Part shown: in pieces, positions 26,801 to 40,329 of the stretch | Position numbering within the stretch: position 1 is the stretch's first letter | Layout of the letters: each line of letters starts with the position of its first letter | NCBI GenBank assembly: GCA_030549495.1 | Contig: JAUIRK010000110.1 | Span: 1-64,000 of the forward strand | From: Nectonema munidae | Taxonomy: Eukaryota; Nematomorpha; Nectonematoida; Nectonematidae | DNA length: 64,000 nucleotides | Direction: 5' to 3' | Made by a program: the position numbers and the translations under genes | Notes under the pieces: model-generated | What the model saw: the letters and a program-made list of their open reading frames with translations, nothing else | Told to the model about the DNA's origin: nothing | Databases searched by the model: none

Positions 26801-28735
26801 AAAATACAAATGCCAATCCTATATCAAATTTAAGGGATTCTTATTTTAAACACTTTCGTAACTCTTTCTCGTTTGGAAGGCAGTTTTAGCCTAGTTTGAT
26901 TAAGAATTTTCAATTCACAATTCAATAAGATAAATATAAATTATTATTAGAAAAATGATGATTACAAACTAAGCTTTTTTCATTTTACTTCTAGTTATAA
27001 AGATAAATAAGTTTTTAATATTTTAAAGTAGACAACATAAACAATTTTGAAAATTATTAGAAGTTGCAGAATGCGCAGGAAAAAGGTGTATATACCTTGA
27101 ACATTTTTTTATGATTCCTTATTAAGAGACAATTTTCTGCAAGCCTATATTTATATACGTTTCATAAAAAGAGTTGCAGTAAAAAGAAATACTGATAGTT
27201 AAAGAACTTATTAGAGAGTATAGCAATGAATTGGGTATAGGTGATTAAATTTTGATTAAATTTATGCTATGATTGGAAAAACTATTAAGATGGAAAATCA
27301 TCACTTCCTAACTTTATTCTTCATTAAGATATTAACACAGACTCTTAGAGAATTTATTACATAAAAGCCATAGGATTTATGTTAGGGTAAACTAATTTTA
27401 AGAAATTATATAAAAATCATATCAATTTAATTCTAACTTACTTACTTCCATCATGAATGAGTGCATAAATACCCACAAAAGTAAAAAAGATTCTGTTTGA
27501 GAGGCAAATTAAAGAATGCATTAAAGAAACTCTTGGTATATAATCAAGATGGTTTAGAGGCGATGAAGTTGCAGGAAATGATGACGAAATATTGTGTTTT
27601 GAAAATGAGTTTAGTGCTAGGAGTAATGATGTATGAAAAGAGAATGCAGAAAACTTAGTATATATACTGGCTATTAGTGGACAGATACTTTTTTATGAAA
27701 GAATTTAGGGCTTTTTAAAAGTTTGCATATCTGCTTCTTTCACGCATTTATTCGAGTTGATTTGAAAGCCCATGTTTCTTCATTATAGAAATTGATGCTC
27801 ACGCAAAAGACTCTTGTAAAATTTTGTTCAATAACACTGATTTTGTAAAAATGTTAAAAAAACGAACGGTTGTTATTTTAAAATTTACACTCCGACATAC
27901 ACAAAGATTGTTTTAAGTGATTCATTTTAGCTAATTCCATTACACTTGCTTTGCTACTTACAAAATCTTCACATATGTGTATTGCGTATTTGTTCAAAGC
28001 ATTTCGAATGTGTACCATATGTCAAAATTTCAAGTAAATATTTACGCATTGCTCGTTAAATTCTTTACCTCGAATAGAGAAGATCCAGTGTTAAATAAAA
28101 TCGAGTCAAAAAGTGCGGAGTAGTGAAGGTGCGTTTAAACTTTAAAGGGAAGGCAAATCTTCTTTAACCAGAAGATTTTTTATTATTTTTCATTTTAAAG
28201 AAACATTATTTAAAATTTCCAATATATTTAAATTTGGCTTTAAGTAAAATGATTACTTTTGAGAAATGATAATAGATCTACATATTTTGAAGAACTTGGC
28301 TTTTCAAGAAAAACATAAGGGCAGTAAATGCTAAAATTTAGAAAAAACAAAATTAAACTTCCCATAATTTTATTAGGGGAAAAGGGTATGCATATGAATG
28401 TGACAATGTAAAGCTTTTCAACAGTGTCTCTAAGTGAGGTTCGCTTAAAATGGCGTTGGCCCAAATGTACTTGCGCATGTTTATTCGGTCCGAAATATAT
28501 CATATATATATATAATAGAAATGTAAGCATTAGAAATTTGATTGTTTGTGGAAAATATTTTTAAAGTGTTCTCCTGTTATCAACAAATTTTTAGCGAAAA
28601 AGTAACAAGAAAAAAACATGTTTAGATTATGCTAGAGGCGTCGCTTTTAATAGGCGTTTAAATACATCTTTATCTATATAAAAAAGATGATACAAATGTG
28701 TCTCAAGTGATGACCAATATCAGTTAACTGAGTAA
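23821..28735. other. Long gene-poor stretch
   Basis: No coding gene recognised. It contains a short piece with the 21-bp module style at about 24420-24520 (TTTTCCAATTCTAATTTG facing ATAGAGTTGCGAAAAGACG) and a G-run at about 25755-25768. Open frames at 25137-25325, 26017-26244 and 28240-28530 match nothing. The region 26290-26480 has more balanced composition, of unknown meaning. Confidence 0.55.
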
Positions 28736-28759
28736 CGTTTAACATTTTGGAATCAATAA

Positions 28760-30831
28760 TAATTAATGATAAGGTGTCGGCTCGTTATTATCCGTCAATC
28801 ACCGTGGATTTCGTCAAAAAAAGTCTACAATTACAAACTTGATGGAATATATAAATGAACTTACACTTGAAACGAAGAAAAGTAAAACAGTACATGTTAT
28901 TTATCTTGACTTCGAAAAAGCATTTAATACTGTTCCTCATGAAAGGCTTCTACTAAAACTTGAATCTTATGGTTTCTCTGGCAATAAAAGACTATGCATG
29001 CAAAGAAAAAAATGGGTAAAAGGAATTCACTCAATGGGTACCGAGGCCACAAGTAGCATTCCACAAAGCTTTATAATGGGTCCAATTCTTTTCAGTCTGT
29101 TCATAAACGATATATCTGACAAGCTCAAATCTCGTTGTAAATTAAATGCAGACGATATCAAAATATATACTGCTTCTAATGAATCTTCAATCTTTCGACA
29201 TCAGCAAGATTTGCATTCAATTATGAATGGACCATTGAATGGGACTTGAAATTAAATCTCAATAAGTGCTATCATCTTCAAATTGGATAATCAGATGATC
29301 AAGTCTTTTTTATAGGAGGTAAACCAGTAAAAAACACTTTAAAACGCAATGATTTGGGGCTGACAATTGATTCTAAACTCAGTTTTAGAACATGTGTCTT
29401 GTAGTGTCAAGAAAGCTTTTTCTCTACTTCATATGCTGCAAAATACTTTTGTTTTATCTGACTTAAATGTTGCTGTTCGTTTATTTAAGTCATTAGTTAG
29501 GCCTACTCTTGAATATGGCAATATAATTTTTGGTAACTCCTCCACATCTAACATGAAGAATATTGAAAAAATAGAAAAGCATTTACTAAATATTAAAAAG
29601 GAATGAAAAACCTCAGCCGTGAAGAAAGGCTACAAATTCCTAATCTTCATACTTTATACTACAGAACAATTCGTAATGAAATGTTAGCAATATTCAACAC
29701 TATAAAAGGTAATATCAATTTTAACAAAAATGTTTTACCTGAGCTTTCTCCAAGAATATCCCGAACACACAAGAATAAACCCATATGAGAATCTGCTAAC
29801 AAGTACCGATAAAATTATTTTTCTCAAAGAGCACTCAATAGATGGAATGATTTGCCTATTGACGTTGTAAACTCATCCAATATCGGTGTATTCAAAAAGA
29901 AGCTGGACGAATTTTGGATAAAAGATAAATACAAATAATTATGATAATGAAACTTTAGATGCATTTTTCATAGGCCTTCTAAAGATTTATGGTATGTTAT
30001 ACTCGATAAAATAATTTAGAGGATTTTGTCCTATCACGGTGTAAGCTAAGGCTTCGTTTTTTAATTAACCCAAAACATGTGCTAATTAAAATGGAAAATT
30101 GTATATAATTGCTATGAGCTTTATTTCGAGAAAGAGAGAAAAATGTACATTGTACATGCCGACCCAGTTTTGCTTTTGCCCTTGTCTTTTTCAAGGTGGC
30201 GCAAGATTATGCTTCATATTTGCAGGCAACTGTCTAGCGTTGAGACCCTCTTTTTGATGAGCAAATAATTCTTTTGAATTAGTCTTGCTTATAAACGTGT
30301 TCTACTTTATTTTTAAAACATGCAAAAATGTTTTTAGGATCACTTTTAGACTAACTAACAAATTAATTAATTAAATCAAGTAATGTCTAACTAACTAGGT
30401 GACAAAATAAATAACTAATTGAATAAGTAAACTTACTTCCAAATATCGAAACCTTGAAAGTATCTTGTGGTGTCTCATTCGACTCTTTCATATGCAGCGC
30501 ATATGGCTTTAGAAGCAAATTCAACTTAGGGTTAAAAAGGTTCTGAATTAAATGCAGAAGATACAGAGAGATTAAATTAAAGGAGTCATCAATTTTTAGA
30601 AGGCATAAATCATTATTAATGAAATAGAATCGAAAAGGTATACTTACTATCGTATGCGAAAAACTAATCATACGAACAAAGATTAATTATGGAAAAATAC
30701 CGAACCAATTCAGAAATATAAGGCTTTGAGGTGCGCATTCTTGACTATTACATTTCCTTGCCAAAATCTAAGCAGATTACTGACTAAAATTTAATCGTTT
30801 GCTTCAAGATTAGGTATTAATGCTATTTCAT
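28760..30831 (+). mobile_element. LINE 3' portion (reverse transcriptase and 3' tail), copy 1
   Basis: The segment opens within the RT (from about 28795) and carries its C-terminal region to a stop near 29937, followed by about 890 bp that has no coding capacity. The last 1.3 kb (29523-30831) is repeated in inverted orientation at 34845-36020, with both copies ending at the same point (...GCTATTTCAT). The shared end suggests the true 3' end of this LINE. Copy 1 has an extra block of about 130 bp (about 30238-30372) missing from copy 2. Confidence 0.8.
28795..29937 (+). pseudogene. LINE reverse transcriptase (Jockey/CR1-like), several frame breaks
   Basis: The reading begins NHRGFRQKKSTITNLMEYI (RT block 1-2), then DFEKAFNTVPHERLLLKLES, then IPQSFIMGPILFSLFINDI (family form VPQGSVLGPILF) and KLNADDIKIY. 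The catalytic block normally reads FADD or YADD; here N replaces the aromatic residue. The second piece has LGLTIDSKLS, LVRPTLEYGNIIFGN. The third and fourth pieces read MKNLSREERLQIPNLHTLYY and RALNRWNDLPIDVV, the typical LINE C-terminal tail. Frame changes separate the pieces near 29249, 29606 and 29788. The copy cannot be active. Confidence 0.85.
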
Positions 30832-33800
30832 TCACTATGACTGCTATGTGCGCACAAGTACTAGGAGCCTGTTCCTCAATGAACTAAGCGCAGATCCTCC
30901 CTCTATTTAATGAAATTCCGTGGTAGACCCACTCACCCACCTCCCGTCTTTCAACACATCCCTGATCTATGGAAACTTATTCTATCCCGAGGTATTTAAC
31001 TTGTTATACATAAGTAGATATTTGCAAAAATACACTTAAGAACTCGATAAACAAACAAACACACTTACATACTTACAAGAAATTCAAGCAAGATAAATGT
31101 TAATGTACAAGATCTTAAACCACGTCAATCATTAAATATGAGCAAATGAAATCCCGGGTTTTACTTGATTGACACCATCTATTTTCCGACTTGGATTAAG
31201 CTATTCAAATAATAGTTTATGTATTTATTATGTAGTGCCTATTATTGTATTTCACTATACCATTTTCAATAAACTCACCACTCTCTCTCTCTGTGTATTC
31301 ATTAACACTAATCCTTTTACCTCAAAAGCACAATACAACTCAGGGTAAGAATAGGAAGTATTTTCCTTATCCTTTACCTATGACATTGTTCTATATATCA
31401 TGTTTATATTATCCTATATCTATATTCGCTGGTCTATGTATCATATTAATATCGTAGAAACATGATACAACGATTTGAATGGTTTGCTCCATTCCAAATT
31501 GATGCAAAAACGCATCATCAATATATTCTTTTGTTAACTCTCAAATACGATAGTTCATCCAGCCACCTTTAAAAAGGTCCTATTTGAGAGGAAGTCGTTA
31601 CAAAGCGGTTTCAAAAATTATACCTTTTTTTGATAACGTCATGACAGTATTATAACTTGTTTATTTCGTCTGTTTTAAGTTATACGATACTTTTTTCAAA
31701 GAGAAATGTTTAAGTTTCATTTTCAATAAAGAAATACTCAATGAGTTACACCTAAGTTTTAAAAATATTAATAAAACATAATTTGATTAAATATGTATGA
31801 AATTAACATAAAAATCAATCCTATTGAAATGAAAAATTTTTAAAAATGAAGATTTATTCAAAATAATACTAATTTTAATTAATATTTATAAAAAAAATGA
31901 TTAGCATAAGATATAAAAAAAATATACATGAATTGGCTATACATAATATATATCAATATTTTAAACAAGGGTTAGATGAGTTTTAAACGAGATATACTCG
32001 TATTATGGAGGCAGGCATAGACTGTATTTGCTACAATGCACGCATAGTGCGATACTCAAACTATAATCGCATTCAAGAAAAGATTGACATATGAAAGCAT
32101 TATATCATTGAACAACTTCTTTCCAATTAAAATTGCTTTTCATCAATGCACGGATAGTGCAACATTACCAAATAAAGTCCTATCTTTGTAGAAGTCGTAT
32201 TGTAGAGGGGTCATATTTCAGAGGTAACTTTATATTAAAAAAATAAAACGAAATCAAATTTGAACAAAAATTTTTTCAAAAATCAGAACAATGTGAAAAC
32301 ATTTTAAATACACGTTAATAAAGACTTTAGAAAAAAAGTAAATTCATATAAACACATTTTTAGATAAAAAGAAAACTTTTTTTCCAAATTTTTTTTCGTT
32401 TTAATGACTATGTTGGAGTTTTAAGAAAATTTGAAAAATTTTGAAATTACTAATTAAAACTTAGGAGTGAAAATTACTGTATACACCAAGAAATTTCACA
32501 CTTAAACGGTCGCTATTCGCATGGAACTTATTGATGGCAAGATTTTAGCTTTATAAGTTCAAAATGAAGTTATGCACTAAAGATTTTTTTAATAAATCAT
32601 GACTTTTGTCTATTTTTTATAAAAAAAATTTTCTTTACACAATTTTTCCTTAACTTTATTAGTTTTTGTGTGAAAATATGTTTTTGCTACCATTTATACT
32701 TTATATAGAAGAGAAATTAAAAATTGAATTCTCCTACTTGTTGAAATCTGACTCAATTTTGTTCAAAAGCAATTAATCAATCATGGCTGTATTCTACTTC
32801 TTCATAAAAAAAAGTTCTTCCTATAAGGATATTTTTACAATACTAAAATAATAAAAAAAAAGTTCTTCCTATAAGGATATTTTTACACTACTACTAAAAC
32901 AAAAAGAAAATGCTAAAAGCGATGTCGAAATGTCGCCTATTATCCAAATAGATCATACCATTCAAAAATGTATTGTTGTTGATAATGTACATTTATTTTT
33001 TTAACATTCTCTTATGCGCAAACTGTAAAATGATTATTCGATAATGGCGAATCAAAACACGGCTCTCAAATTGAAAGATTGTGAATTCTGGGATTGCTGA
33101 TGAACCTATTATTTTACATTGTGTAATGAAGACACATCATCATCATTGCGTCATTGACAATCTAATTACAAACACACACACACACACTTTTGAAAAATAT
33201 CTCTCAGCTTTATCGTGCAATTTGATTTGGTATTGTATAGTTACTATTATTTATATAAAAATAATATACTTTATACTCAACACTTACTTGAAAGACATCT
33301 GATACACCGAGTGGGGGTATCAATGTGTGTGTGTGTGGGTGCGCGCGCATGTAATGCGTTGAGTTGTATTGTGTGGGTGGGTGTGTGTGTGTTGATGAGT
33401 GAAATGAATGTGCATTTAAGAAGAGAGGTATAGAATTTTAATGTGTTGTGTGGGGGCTTTTTGATGAAAGTGTTTTTTTGTTTATTTACCCGAATGAAGT
33501 TAGTCTTGTGATAATTAGGCTCCTTTCTTTATCTGATGAACTGCCAGCAGTATCAGTTCCAAACAGCCTTCATTCAATCCAATCATCATACAAAAAATTT
33601 GAATCAATGACTTCTATTTTCTAGGCCTACTCCTTCCGCCAACGTTTGAAATCGTGTTATAAAGACTCAAGGATGTAATCATTTTGCAATTTTATTACTC
33701 TGAATTATACAAGCTGCCCTTTTTACCGGTTTTTACAAAATCTAAGCACGTTGTTAAATTGTTTTATCGAATTTTTATACAAAAGGTATTTATATTTTAT

Positions 33801-34844
33801 TTTTAACGCCTTCAGCCAGAATGGGTTAATGAAATAAAAATATGTAAGTTTTAAGTTGTACGAAGTTTTGTACACAAAGAAAAGTATGAGATTGATTTTG
33901 GATAAAGAAATACTCAAAGAGTTAAATCTAATTTTTAAAAACGTTAAATTATCGTCTGCTTATCTAGACGAATTTGATTCAAGCGAGAATTTAAGTTTAA
34001 AAGGTTTTCCAAACACCAAATAGTTCATAGATTTTGAACACCTTAAAATCTAAACATGTTTAACTTCTAAACACTTTTAAGAAAATAAACATCTAGATTA
34101 TAAACACTTTTAATTATAAGGCGTTTAGTCATTATTGTAAAATTTGTTGAAATATAATTAGAACAAGAAGTATAAATTTTTATATTTATTAATTAAATAC
34201 GATTTTTTCTTTCTTTATACATTAAATAATGAATGAGGGTTTTGTCTAATCCCTCTTCAGTTTTAACATAACTAAAGTATATACTTATTGTAAAAATCGC
34301 TTCGATTAAGTTTCTCTGAGGTCAAAAAAATTCAATACAACTGTAGCTTGATAAAATGCAGCAAACTTGTATAGCCGTGATACTATATATCTAGAAAGTA
34401 GGACAACAAAATGATAAAAATGTGTTCGAAAAATGTCTTAAGAGGGCCAAAAAAACACCCTAAACATTACGAGTGATGAAAGTGACCTAATCAAAATGAC
34501 AAACAAAGCTTGTTAAAAACAAATAACCTGAAAAAACAAAAATAAATTGAAAAGCAATTTATTTAACAAAAAAAATTGAAGCACAAAATATATTGAATAT
34601 AAAAGTTTATCAGCTTTCTGAAAACTTTTTTTTCAAACGTGACTAATTTTGAGCCTTTAAAAAATGGATAGCTGTCTTTGAAAATGCTGTTTGAAAAAAA
34701 CCAAGAATTTGAAAATTTTTCGGATAGTTTAGATCAAAGACATAATAGGTTTTCAGTAAAAATATCAAAGCCTTTTTTATAATATATCCTAAATAAAAAG
34801 AAACTCGGTCTTCAACGACATACGTAGATGGGGTTCTATCAACT
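30832..34844. other. No gene; minor repeats between the two LINE copies
   Basis: This 4-kb spacer separates inverted LINE copies. It holds a 33-bp direct duplication (32807-32839 and 32855-32887, containing AAGTTCTTCCTATAAGGATA) 48 bp apart, a pair of diverged direct repeats (CAATGCACGCATAGTGCGAT near 32035 and CAATGCACGGATAGTGCAAC near 32148), and AC/GT-rich microsatellites at about 33172-33187 and 33322-33392. No open frame has recognisable content. Confidence 0.6.
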
Positions 34845-36020
34845 ATGAAATAGCATTAATAGCTAATCTTGAAGCAAACGATTAAATTTTAGTCAGTAAT
34901 CTGCTTAGATTTTGGCAAGGAAATGTAATAGTCAAGAATGCGCACCTCAAAGCCTTATATTTCTGAATTGGTTCGGTATTTTTCCAATAATTAATCTTTG
35001 TTCGTATGATTAGTTTTTCACATACGATAGTAAGTACCTTTTCGATTCTATTTCATTAATAATGATTTATGCCTTCTAAAAATTGATGACTCCTTTAATT
35101 TAATCTCTCTGTATCTTCTGCATTTAATTCAGAACCTTTTTAACCCTAAGTTGAATTTGCTTCTAAAGCCGGCGCTGCATATGAGAGGTCGAATGAGACA
35201 CCATAAGATACTTTCAAGGTTTCGATATTTGGAAGTAAGTTTACTTATTCAATTAGTTATTTATTTTGTCACCTAGTTAGTTAGACATTACTTGATTTAA
35301 CGCTAGACAGTTGCCTGCAAATATGAAGCATAATCTTGCGCCACCTTGAAAAAGACAAGGGCAAAAGCAAAACTGGGTCCGCATGTACAATGTACATTTT
35401 TCTCTGTTTCTTGAAATAAAGCTCATAGCAATTATATACAATTTTCCATTTTAATTAGCACATGTTTTGGGTTAATTAAAAAACGAAGCCTTAGCTTACA
35501 CCGTGATAGGACAAAATCCTCTAAATTATTTTATCGAGTATAACATAACATAAATTTTTAGAAGGCCTATGAAAAATGCATCTAAAGTTTCATTATCCTA
35601 ATTATTTGTATTTATCTTTTATCCAAAATTCGCCCAGCTTCTTTTTGAATACACCGATATTGGATGAGTTTACAACGTCAATAGGCAAATCATTCCATCT
35701 ATTGAGTGCTCTTTGAGAAAAAATAATTTTATCGGTACTTGTTAGCAGATTCGGATTTGAGCTCATATACTTCTGTGATCTAGATATTCTTGGAGAAAAC
35801 TCAGGTAAGACATTTTTGTTAAGATTGATATTACCTTTTATAGTGTTGAATATTGCTAACATTTCATTACGAATTGTTCTGTAGTATAAAGTATAAGGAT
35901 TAGGAATTTGTAGCCTTTCTTCATGGCTGAGGTTTTTCATTCCTTTTTAATATTTAGTAAATGCTTTTTATTTTTTCAAACTTCTTCATGTTAGATGTGG
36001 AGGAGTTACCAAAAATTATT
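34845..36020 (-). mobile_element. LINE 3' portion, copy 2 (5'-truncated, inverted relative to copy 1)
   Basis: Reverse complement of 29523-30831 with few differences over most of its length. It includes the RT C-terminal reading MKNLSHEERLQIPNPYTLYY and RALNRWNDLPIDVVNSSNIG (35940-35602), which here stays open as one 112-codon frame, unlike copy 1. It begins inside the RT at 36020 and ends where copy 1 ends, as expected for an independent 5'-truncated LINE insertion. A segmental inverted duplication is the alternative. It lacks about 130 bp present in copy 1. Confidence 0.85.
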
Positions 36021-36045
36021 TTGTTAAAAATAATTTAATAAAAAA

Positions 36046-38437
36046 ATGTACTTCCTTCTGGCCAAAACTCGTAAATTAACTTCATTTTACCAGTTTGTTG
36101 ATAAAGATAAAGAAGCTGAAAACAGAAGTGAAAGCCTAAAAAACAATCATCCTGTTTTTTCTCAACCTGAAAATGAGCAGAAGAAAAGTTATAGCTATGA
36201 TTTTGATCATGATGATGATGATGATGATGTAGAAACTTCAACCAGTACCAACATTCAGAGTTTATAATCAATTCAAGTTGTACCAAATGATGTTGGTTTG
36301 GTGGAAAACATAACAGAGAAAATGCGTGATGTACTCATTAGTACTGGTATAGACCACTTTCGAAATAAAGCAAATGAATATCCAGAAACCAAACGCGAAT
36401 ATTTTGGGGTGAATCGCTTTCATCCTAGTGCATTTTCATGCGTTTTACCAAATGGGGAGGTTGTCGATCGTGAGTGGCTTGTTTATTCTCCATCCAGGAC
36501 TGGTTTATTTTGCTTTCCATGGATGTTGTTTTCTTCAGATAGAAGTATAAAATTATGTACATTAGGAGATAGTGACTGGGAAAATATTAATCAAACTTTG
36601 AAAGTTCATGAAACGAGCGCAAAACATATTGACTCTATGATGACTCTAGCTGACCGCTCTTCTACTGCTGGACGCATTGATAAAAAGTTATACAAAAATA
36701 TTTGCGAGCAAAAAAGTTATTGGAAAAATGTGCTTACACGTTGTGTTGCAACAATTTTATTTTTTTGTGAAAGGGGTTTACCACTTCAGGGAAGCAATGA
36801 GATTATCGGTTCTAGGAGCAATGGTATTTATTTCGGAATATTAGAACTGATTGGTCAATTTGTTCCTTTCCTATCTCAACATATTCGTCAATTTGTAAAT
36901 CGCGGACGCGGTCATTTTTCCTACTTTTCTAAAACAATATGTGATCAAATTGTTACGTTAATGGGACATAAAGTGCTCAGTTTCATCAAACAAGAGATTG
37001 TTAGGTCTAGATATTTCTCTGTTTCAGTGGAATCAACATCAGATATTTCTCGTACAGACGAACTCACAATAATTATTCGTCATGTTAACATGACAAATTG
37101 TGAGCCCGTAGAACGATTTCTCACTTTCATCAATATTTCCAGTCACCCTGGCCAGAATCTCGCAGATACTCTTCTTCAGTATACTTGTCGAAGTAGAAGC
37201 TTGATTTTTATTACTGCCGTGGACAGACCTATGACAATGCAAGCAATATGTCTTGCAAATATATTGGAATGCAGCAAATTTTGAAAAAAAAAGAATCACT
37301 TAGTCGATTATATTCCGGGGGCATTTCACTCGCTTAATTTAGTAGGCCAATCTGCAGTGGACTGTTGCGTTGAGGCTGTTTCTTACTTCGGGTTTTTGCA
37401 CCAGTTGTATAACTTTATACACATCGATGGTGAATTTGGTTATCTTATGTTAAACAGGAGTTTAATTGTCTTGTTCCTAAGCATCCATCCGATACTCGAT
37501 GGTCTGACAGAGCAAAAGCTACTGAGGCTGTTTTCAGAATTCCAGAGTTCTCTAGAAGAAATCGCAACTGATAATAAACAAACTGGAGACACCCTAAATC
37601 AGGCAAATGCTTTGGCAAATCTCTGTGAGTTATGGAATGACTTTCTGTAGCGCTTTAATCTGCAGAGCTCCAGCATTGAACCGACTACAGATGTTTGTCT
37701 TATGAAAAGCCTAGATAAATTTGTGAGTGAATGTAGAGAAAAGTTTGACTTTTTGCGATGAAAAAGCTTCTGATGTGCGAACAAATCTTATAAGTTTGAA
37801 AATGAATCAGGTTGTATACCGAAAAGAAAAAAGCATTTTTGTGAAGGAAGTGCTGTTGAGGCTATAAAAGAAATGCCAGAAGTCAATAGATTTAAAGTAA
37901 AAACTTTTTGTGTTTTATAATTGACCAGCTCAGCAGTGGTTGCATTAAATCATATTCATTTGTTAGCGTTTTGGTGTTTTAACCTAATTTTATTCGATGT
38001 CCGATGTAGATATTAAAGTTTCAATTGAAAGACTTGTTAATTTATACTAAAAAGATTTATTATCTGAATTTTACTCAGAATGTAGACAATTAATTTTTTG
38101 ATACAAAGAACAGTCAAATAAATACAACAGAAAAGAATCAACGGGCATTGTCCAATACATTTTCAAGTTATTGCACACAAAGAGTGTATATACTGCATTC
38201 CCGAACACCGAGCTAATTTTTAGAATATATTTGTCATTTGTGTCTACTAATTGCTCGGGAGAACGCTCTTTTTCGCAGCTATCCAGAATTATGGATCTGA
38301 AGCGATCTACTATGACACAGGATCGTCTTGGGTTACTGGCACTTATGTGTATTGAAAGAGAGGTTCTAGATGAAATCGACTTCACCTCAATTATAGATGA
38401 ATTTGCTACAATAAAATCTAGAAGAGTTAAAATTTGA
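36046..38437 (+). pseudogene. ZMYM1-like hAT transposase (TTF finger, DUF4371, hAT dimerisation), broken
   Basis: The first piece (36046-36266) is acidic, with a DDDDDD run encoded by a GAT microsatellite. The main piece (36298-37284, 328 codons) has a TTF-type zinc-finger region (HPSAFSCVLP ... REWLVYSPSRTGLFCFPWML), then GRGHFSYFSKTICDQI and YFSVSVESTSDISRTDELTI. The family has VDST at the first catalytic acid; here it is VEST. The next part reads GAFHSLNLVGQSAVDCC (family AHSLNLVG). The C-terminal piece (38171-38437) has CSGERSFSQLSRIMDLKRST, the hAT dimerisation domain. Several breaks separate the pieces, so this is a dead copy. Confidence 0.85.
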
Positions 38438-38624
38438 AAATGTGCAATACTAAAATCTAAAAAGTTGAAATTTTAAATTGTGCAATAATAATTTTTTTAT
38501 ATTTTAAAATTTATATTAATTCATATATAAAGCCTGTAAATAACAACTTTTTCGATTAGCTTATTTTGGTAAAAATAAAGGTTCTCAAAAAATTTTGTAA
38601 CCCCCCTCCCCCTTGAATTTTTCT

Positions 38625-38695
38625 TCTGAAGGGCTTCTTAGTCCAGGCCAATCTTAAGTTTGCCTTGAGGCCACGTAACCCTTAATCCGGCACTG
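38625..38695. mobile_element. hAT right terminus, probably of the ZMYM1-like element
   Basis: The segment ends CCCTTAATCCGGCACTG at 38695; read inward it starts CAGTGCCGGATTAAGGG, a common hAT end. It lies 258 bp past the transposase stop, as expected for its own terminus. The next eight bases (TTACGCGT) would be the target duplication. The matching left end was not found, perhaps lost where the LINE copy 2 abuts at 36020. Confidence 0.6.
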
Positions 38696-40146
38696 TTACG
38701 CGTAATGGAGTCCGGTGTAAGAAGTGAACCAAGAAGTGTTGCGCAAAGCAAGAGAAAAAGTGGAAATGAAACAGATGAGAGAGCTATAATTGATTGACTG
38801 TCAAACTCTCTTCTGAGTTATTTTATTTAGTGTCGTAATATTACTGAAATGATTTTTCAGCATCAAAGCACATGCTAGGTATGATGAGAGGGCTCACAAA
38901 CACTAACACCAGTAGTAAGTATTTAGGAAACAAACACATTTTTTATATTCTAAGCGCACTTTTTACAGTGAGCCTCCATTAATTCTTTGGGTCTTCTTCT
39001 TCTCCTCCCGCATCTTTTCCCTCCCTCCAGCTAAAAAGTAATTTATTTTGTGTTAAATAAATATTTTATGATTTTTTACTTGAAAATACAAAAATAATTT
39101 TACCTCTTTTCTTTTTATTTGAGTTTTATATATTTGTGTATTCATAATACTAACTAAGTAAATAACAATACAAATTAACTATAACAATATCTCATTTAAA
39201 TATATATTTTTGGATTCCCTCATATGGGATTACGGGCATATGTCAATGAGCGATAGATTCTGTGGCTGGATAGAGACGAAGTCAAGGGGAGTCCAGGCAA
39301 AAATATTAGTTTTAATAGCAAAAAAGTGCTTTATGCATAATAAGAAATAAATTCGGGTGTGTAGGTGAATTAAATTAAGCTCATGTTTTTTCAATCCATT
39401 AGTAAATTGTATTTTAGCCCCCCCCCCTCCAAATTTCTTGGGCCTCTCCTGACATCGAACACAAATTACGTTTCTGGTGTTGGCGAGTTTAAAAAATAGA
39501 TATTTAATAACATTAGTAGTATAACTCTTGAAAAAAGTAAATTTAAATAAATTTTTAATGACTGCTATCGAATGCGAGGGAGATGAATTGACGCTGCTCC
39601 AGGAAAAATGTTTGTGTATTTGTTTGTCATTCATTCTGCATGAATATTCCTTGAAAAAGTGCGCATTTCAAAGAGACTTCTCCTCAGAGAAATTTTATAT
39701 GAGGTCAAAAAATGAAAAATCAGCTTATTTAATTGGGGAAAGCCAATATTTGTAGTGATGATGACTTTAAAATGAGAAAAAAACAAATCAATAATAGTAT
39801 TTAGAACAAATGATGATGTTTGAAATTGTGAAAGATCTTGATCTTGAAAGATTGAATAATAAGGTAGGGAAAATAACTGGATTTCCAAAATATATATCTC
39901 TAAATTAAAAAATTAAATGCCAGTCTTTGAAAAATAATATTGATTAAGCATGCATGGCACCTTTCCTCAGATGTGGGCCAGATTTCATTTTTCATTTTGA
40001 TGATATATTGTATGATTTCGCTAAACGCAAGGTTCGCAAAGTAAAGTTACTTTGATCGTCATTTTGTGTTAATGGAAAAGTAATAAAACAAATCCCTTTT
40101 CTTTTTTTCAAAATCTTATTTCTCACTTTTAATCTTTTTTCCTACC
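38696..40146. other. No gene seen
   Basis: Contains a C-run at about 39419-39429 within a short GC-rich patch that resembles a hAT subterminal region. Overlapping short open frames at 39230-39888 on both strands have no support. Confidence 0.55.
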
Positions 40147-40207
40147 CACACTGGGCCCTACGCAATCCATTTTGCATAGGGCACCGCAAACACTAGGGCT
40201 GGCCCTG
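40147..40207. mobile_element. hAT-type terminus with internal hairpin
   Basis: Ends CACTAGGGCTGGCCCTG at 40207, which read inward starts CAGGGCCAGCCCTAG, a hAT-like end. Just inside, GCCCTACGCAA and TTGCATAGGGC form a hairpin. No left partner was found, so this is an orphan end. Confidence 0.5.
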
Positions 40208-40329
40208 GTTATGAAAACAAAAAGATTTATTGAAACGCACAGTGTATTAATTTTATAATAATGACAAATGAGTACAATTGTAACAAAACCTCATTCTAAT
40301 GCGAAATTTGGGCTTGTGTTTCTTCACCA

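Noticed and set aside
33081-33433. Open frames over AC/GT-rich sequence
   Set aside because: Low-complexity translations with no protein features.
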